Below are positions 63,842 through 64,000 of a stretch of 64,000 bases of DNA, one piece after another; the stretch's first letter is position 1, and the number at the start of each line of letters is the position of its first letter. Origin of the DNA: Porphyrobacter sp. AAP82 (GTDB taxonomy: Bacteria; Pseudomonadota; Alphaproteobacteria; Sphingomonadales; Sphingomonadaceae). The position numbers were made by a program, and so were the translations under genes. The DNA lies in assembly GCF_000331285.1 (NCBI RefSeq), contig NZ_ANFX01000032.1, positions 105,009 through 169,008 on the forward strand, written 5' to 3'. Under the pieces are notes generated by a model. That model was not told the DNA's origin. It saw only the letters and a list, made by a program, of their open reading frames with translations, and did not search any database.

Positions 63842-64000
63842 GACCCCTCAAATCGCTTGCAAAGAGAGCCAAACTATCATAGATACTATCTCAGATAGGA
63901 ATCTATGTCATGCAAATCGAAATCGACTGACGTGTCCCCCAGCTTGGATTAGAGTCTGGCGGTTGTTTTGCGCATCGGCGCGGTTGAAGCAATGGGCTGC
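63842..64000. other. AT-rich non-coding stretch at the right edge
   Basis: After uvrB the base composition drops sharply (CTATCATAGATACTATCTC...) and no gene is seen in the 159 bases to the edge. From 63950 the sequence returns to high GC. An insertion-sequence end or another gene start may lie beyond the window. Confidence 0.4.

Overview
This window is a high-GC alphaproteobacterial chromosome segment. It most likely comes from the Sphingomonadales, near the Erythrobacteraceae (Erythrobacter/Porphyrobacter type). That assignment is inferred from the gene families, not from a database search. The supports are a circularly permuted two-piece tmRNA with tag ANDNEALALAA, an HdaA homologue beside purM, alphaproteobacterial families such as DUF1153 and DUF2794, an 85-residue AtpC, and dispersed GGGAGGGG palindromes. 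No prophage, CRISPR array, complete insertion sequence, rRNA or tRNA gene was recognised. Most genes are core or housekeeping.

Layout. 1-1.4 kb: end of the ATP synthase operon (atpD', atpC) plus a GNAT enzyme. 1.4-5.4 kb: a polytopic glycosyltransferase-like protein and a secreted S9 prolyl oligopeptidase. 5.4-10.8 kb: a SciP-like DUF1153 regulator, an HNH protein, a secreted hydrolase, glmU divergent from gph, an SDR and a DUF4328 protein. 10.8-17.9 kb: DUF2794, cysE, hdaA and an HMA-like membrane protein on the minus strand, divergent from purM, a purN-YjbR fusion and a sulfotransferase, then ndk. 18-21.8 kb: a Tat-exported intradiol dioxygenase-like protein, a lipoprotein, and the pepA - DUF2256 - membrane protein - holC operon, whose 50-residue DUF2256 gene is easily missed. 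21.9-27.8 kb: the lptD-surA-pdxA-rsmA operon. 28-33.7 kb: malate synthase G, then an M20 hydrolase-astA-astB operon for arginine succinylation.

34-34.7 kb looks gene-free but holds ssrA (tmRNA) on the minus strand with its promoter, two copies of a 25-base repeat and one composite palindromic repeat. 34.7-38.9 kb: mscL, lemA, two TPM-domain genes, a NUDIX hydrolase and an SDR. 38.9-39.6 kb: a small minus-strand operon of two paralogous 37-residue peptides and pspC behind a sigma54-like promoter, with a perfect palindrome about 110 bases upstream; recF is divergent. 40.9-46.3 kb: a tesA-like esterase divergent from a ybbA-ybbP type ABC system, and two membrane proteins. 46.4-53.8 kb: a TonB-dependent receptor, typA, an orphan accessory gene, putP and a VOC protein. 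53.9-55.5 kb: an extensin-like lipoprotein and a LuxR-type regulator with a degenerate receiver. 55.6-59.8 kb: the four-gene Anbu cluster (ATP-grasp, alpha-E, transglutaminase, proteasome-like Anbu). 60-64 kb: an alpha/beta hydrolase, a DUF3617 lipoprotein and uvrB.

The parts most worth following up are the sigma54/peptide/PspC operon, the Anbu cluster with a repeat inserted between two of its genes, the partial arginine succinyltransferase operon with an M20 hydrolase, and the palindromic repeats whose arms supply the ribosome binding sites of purN and the alpha-E gene.
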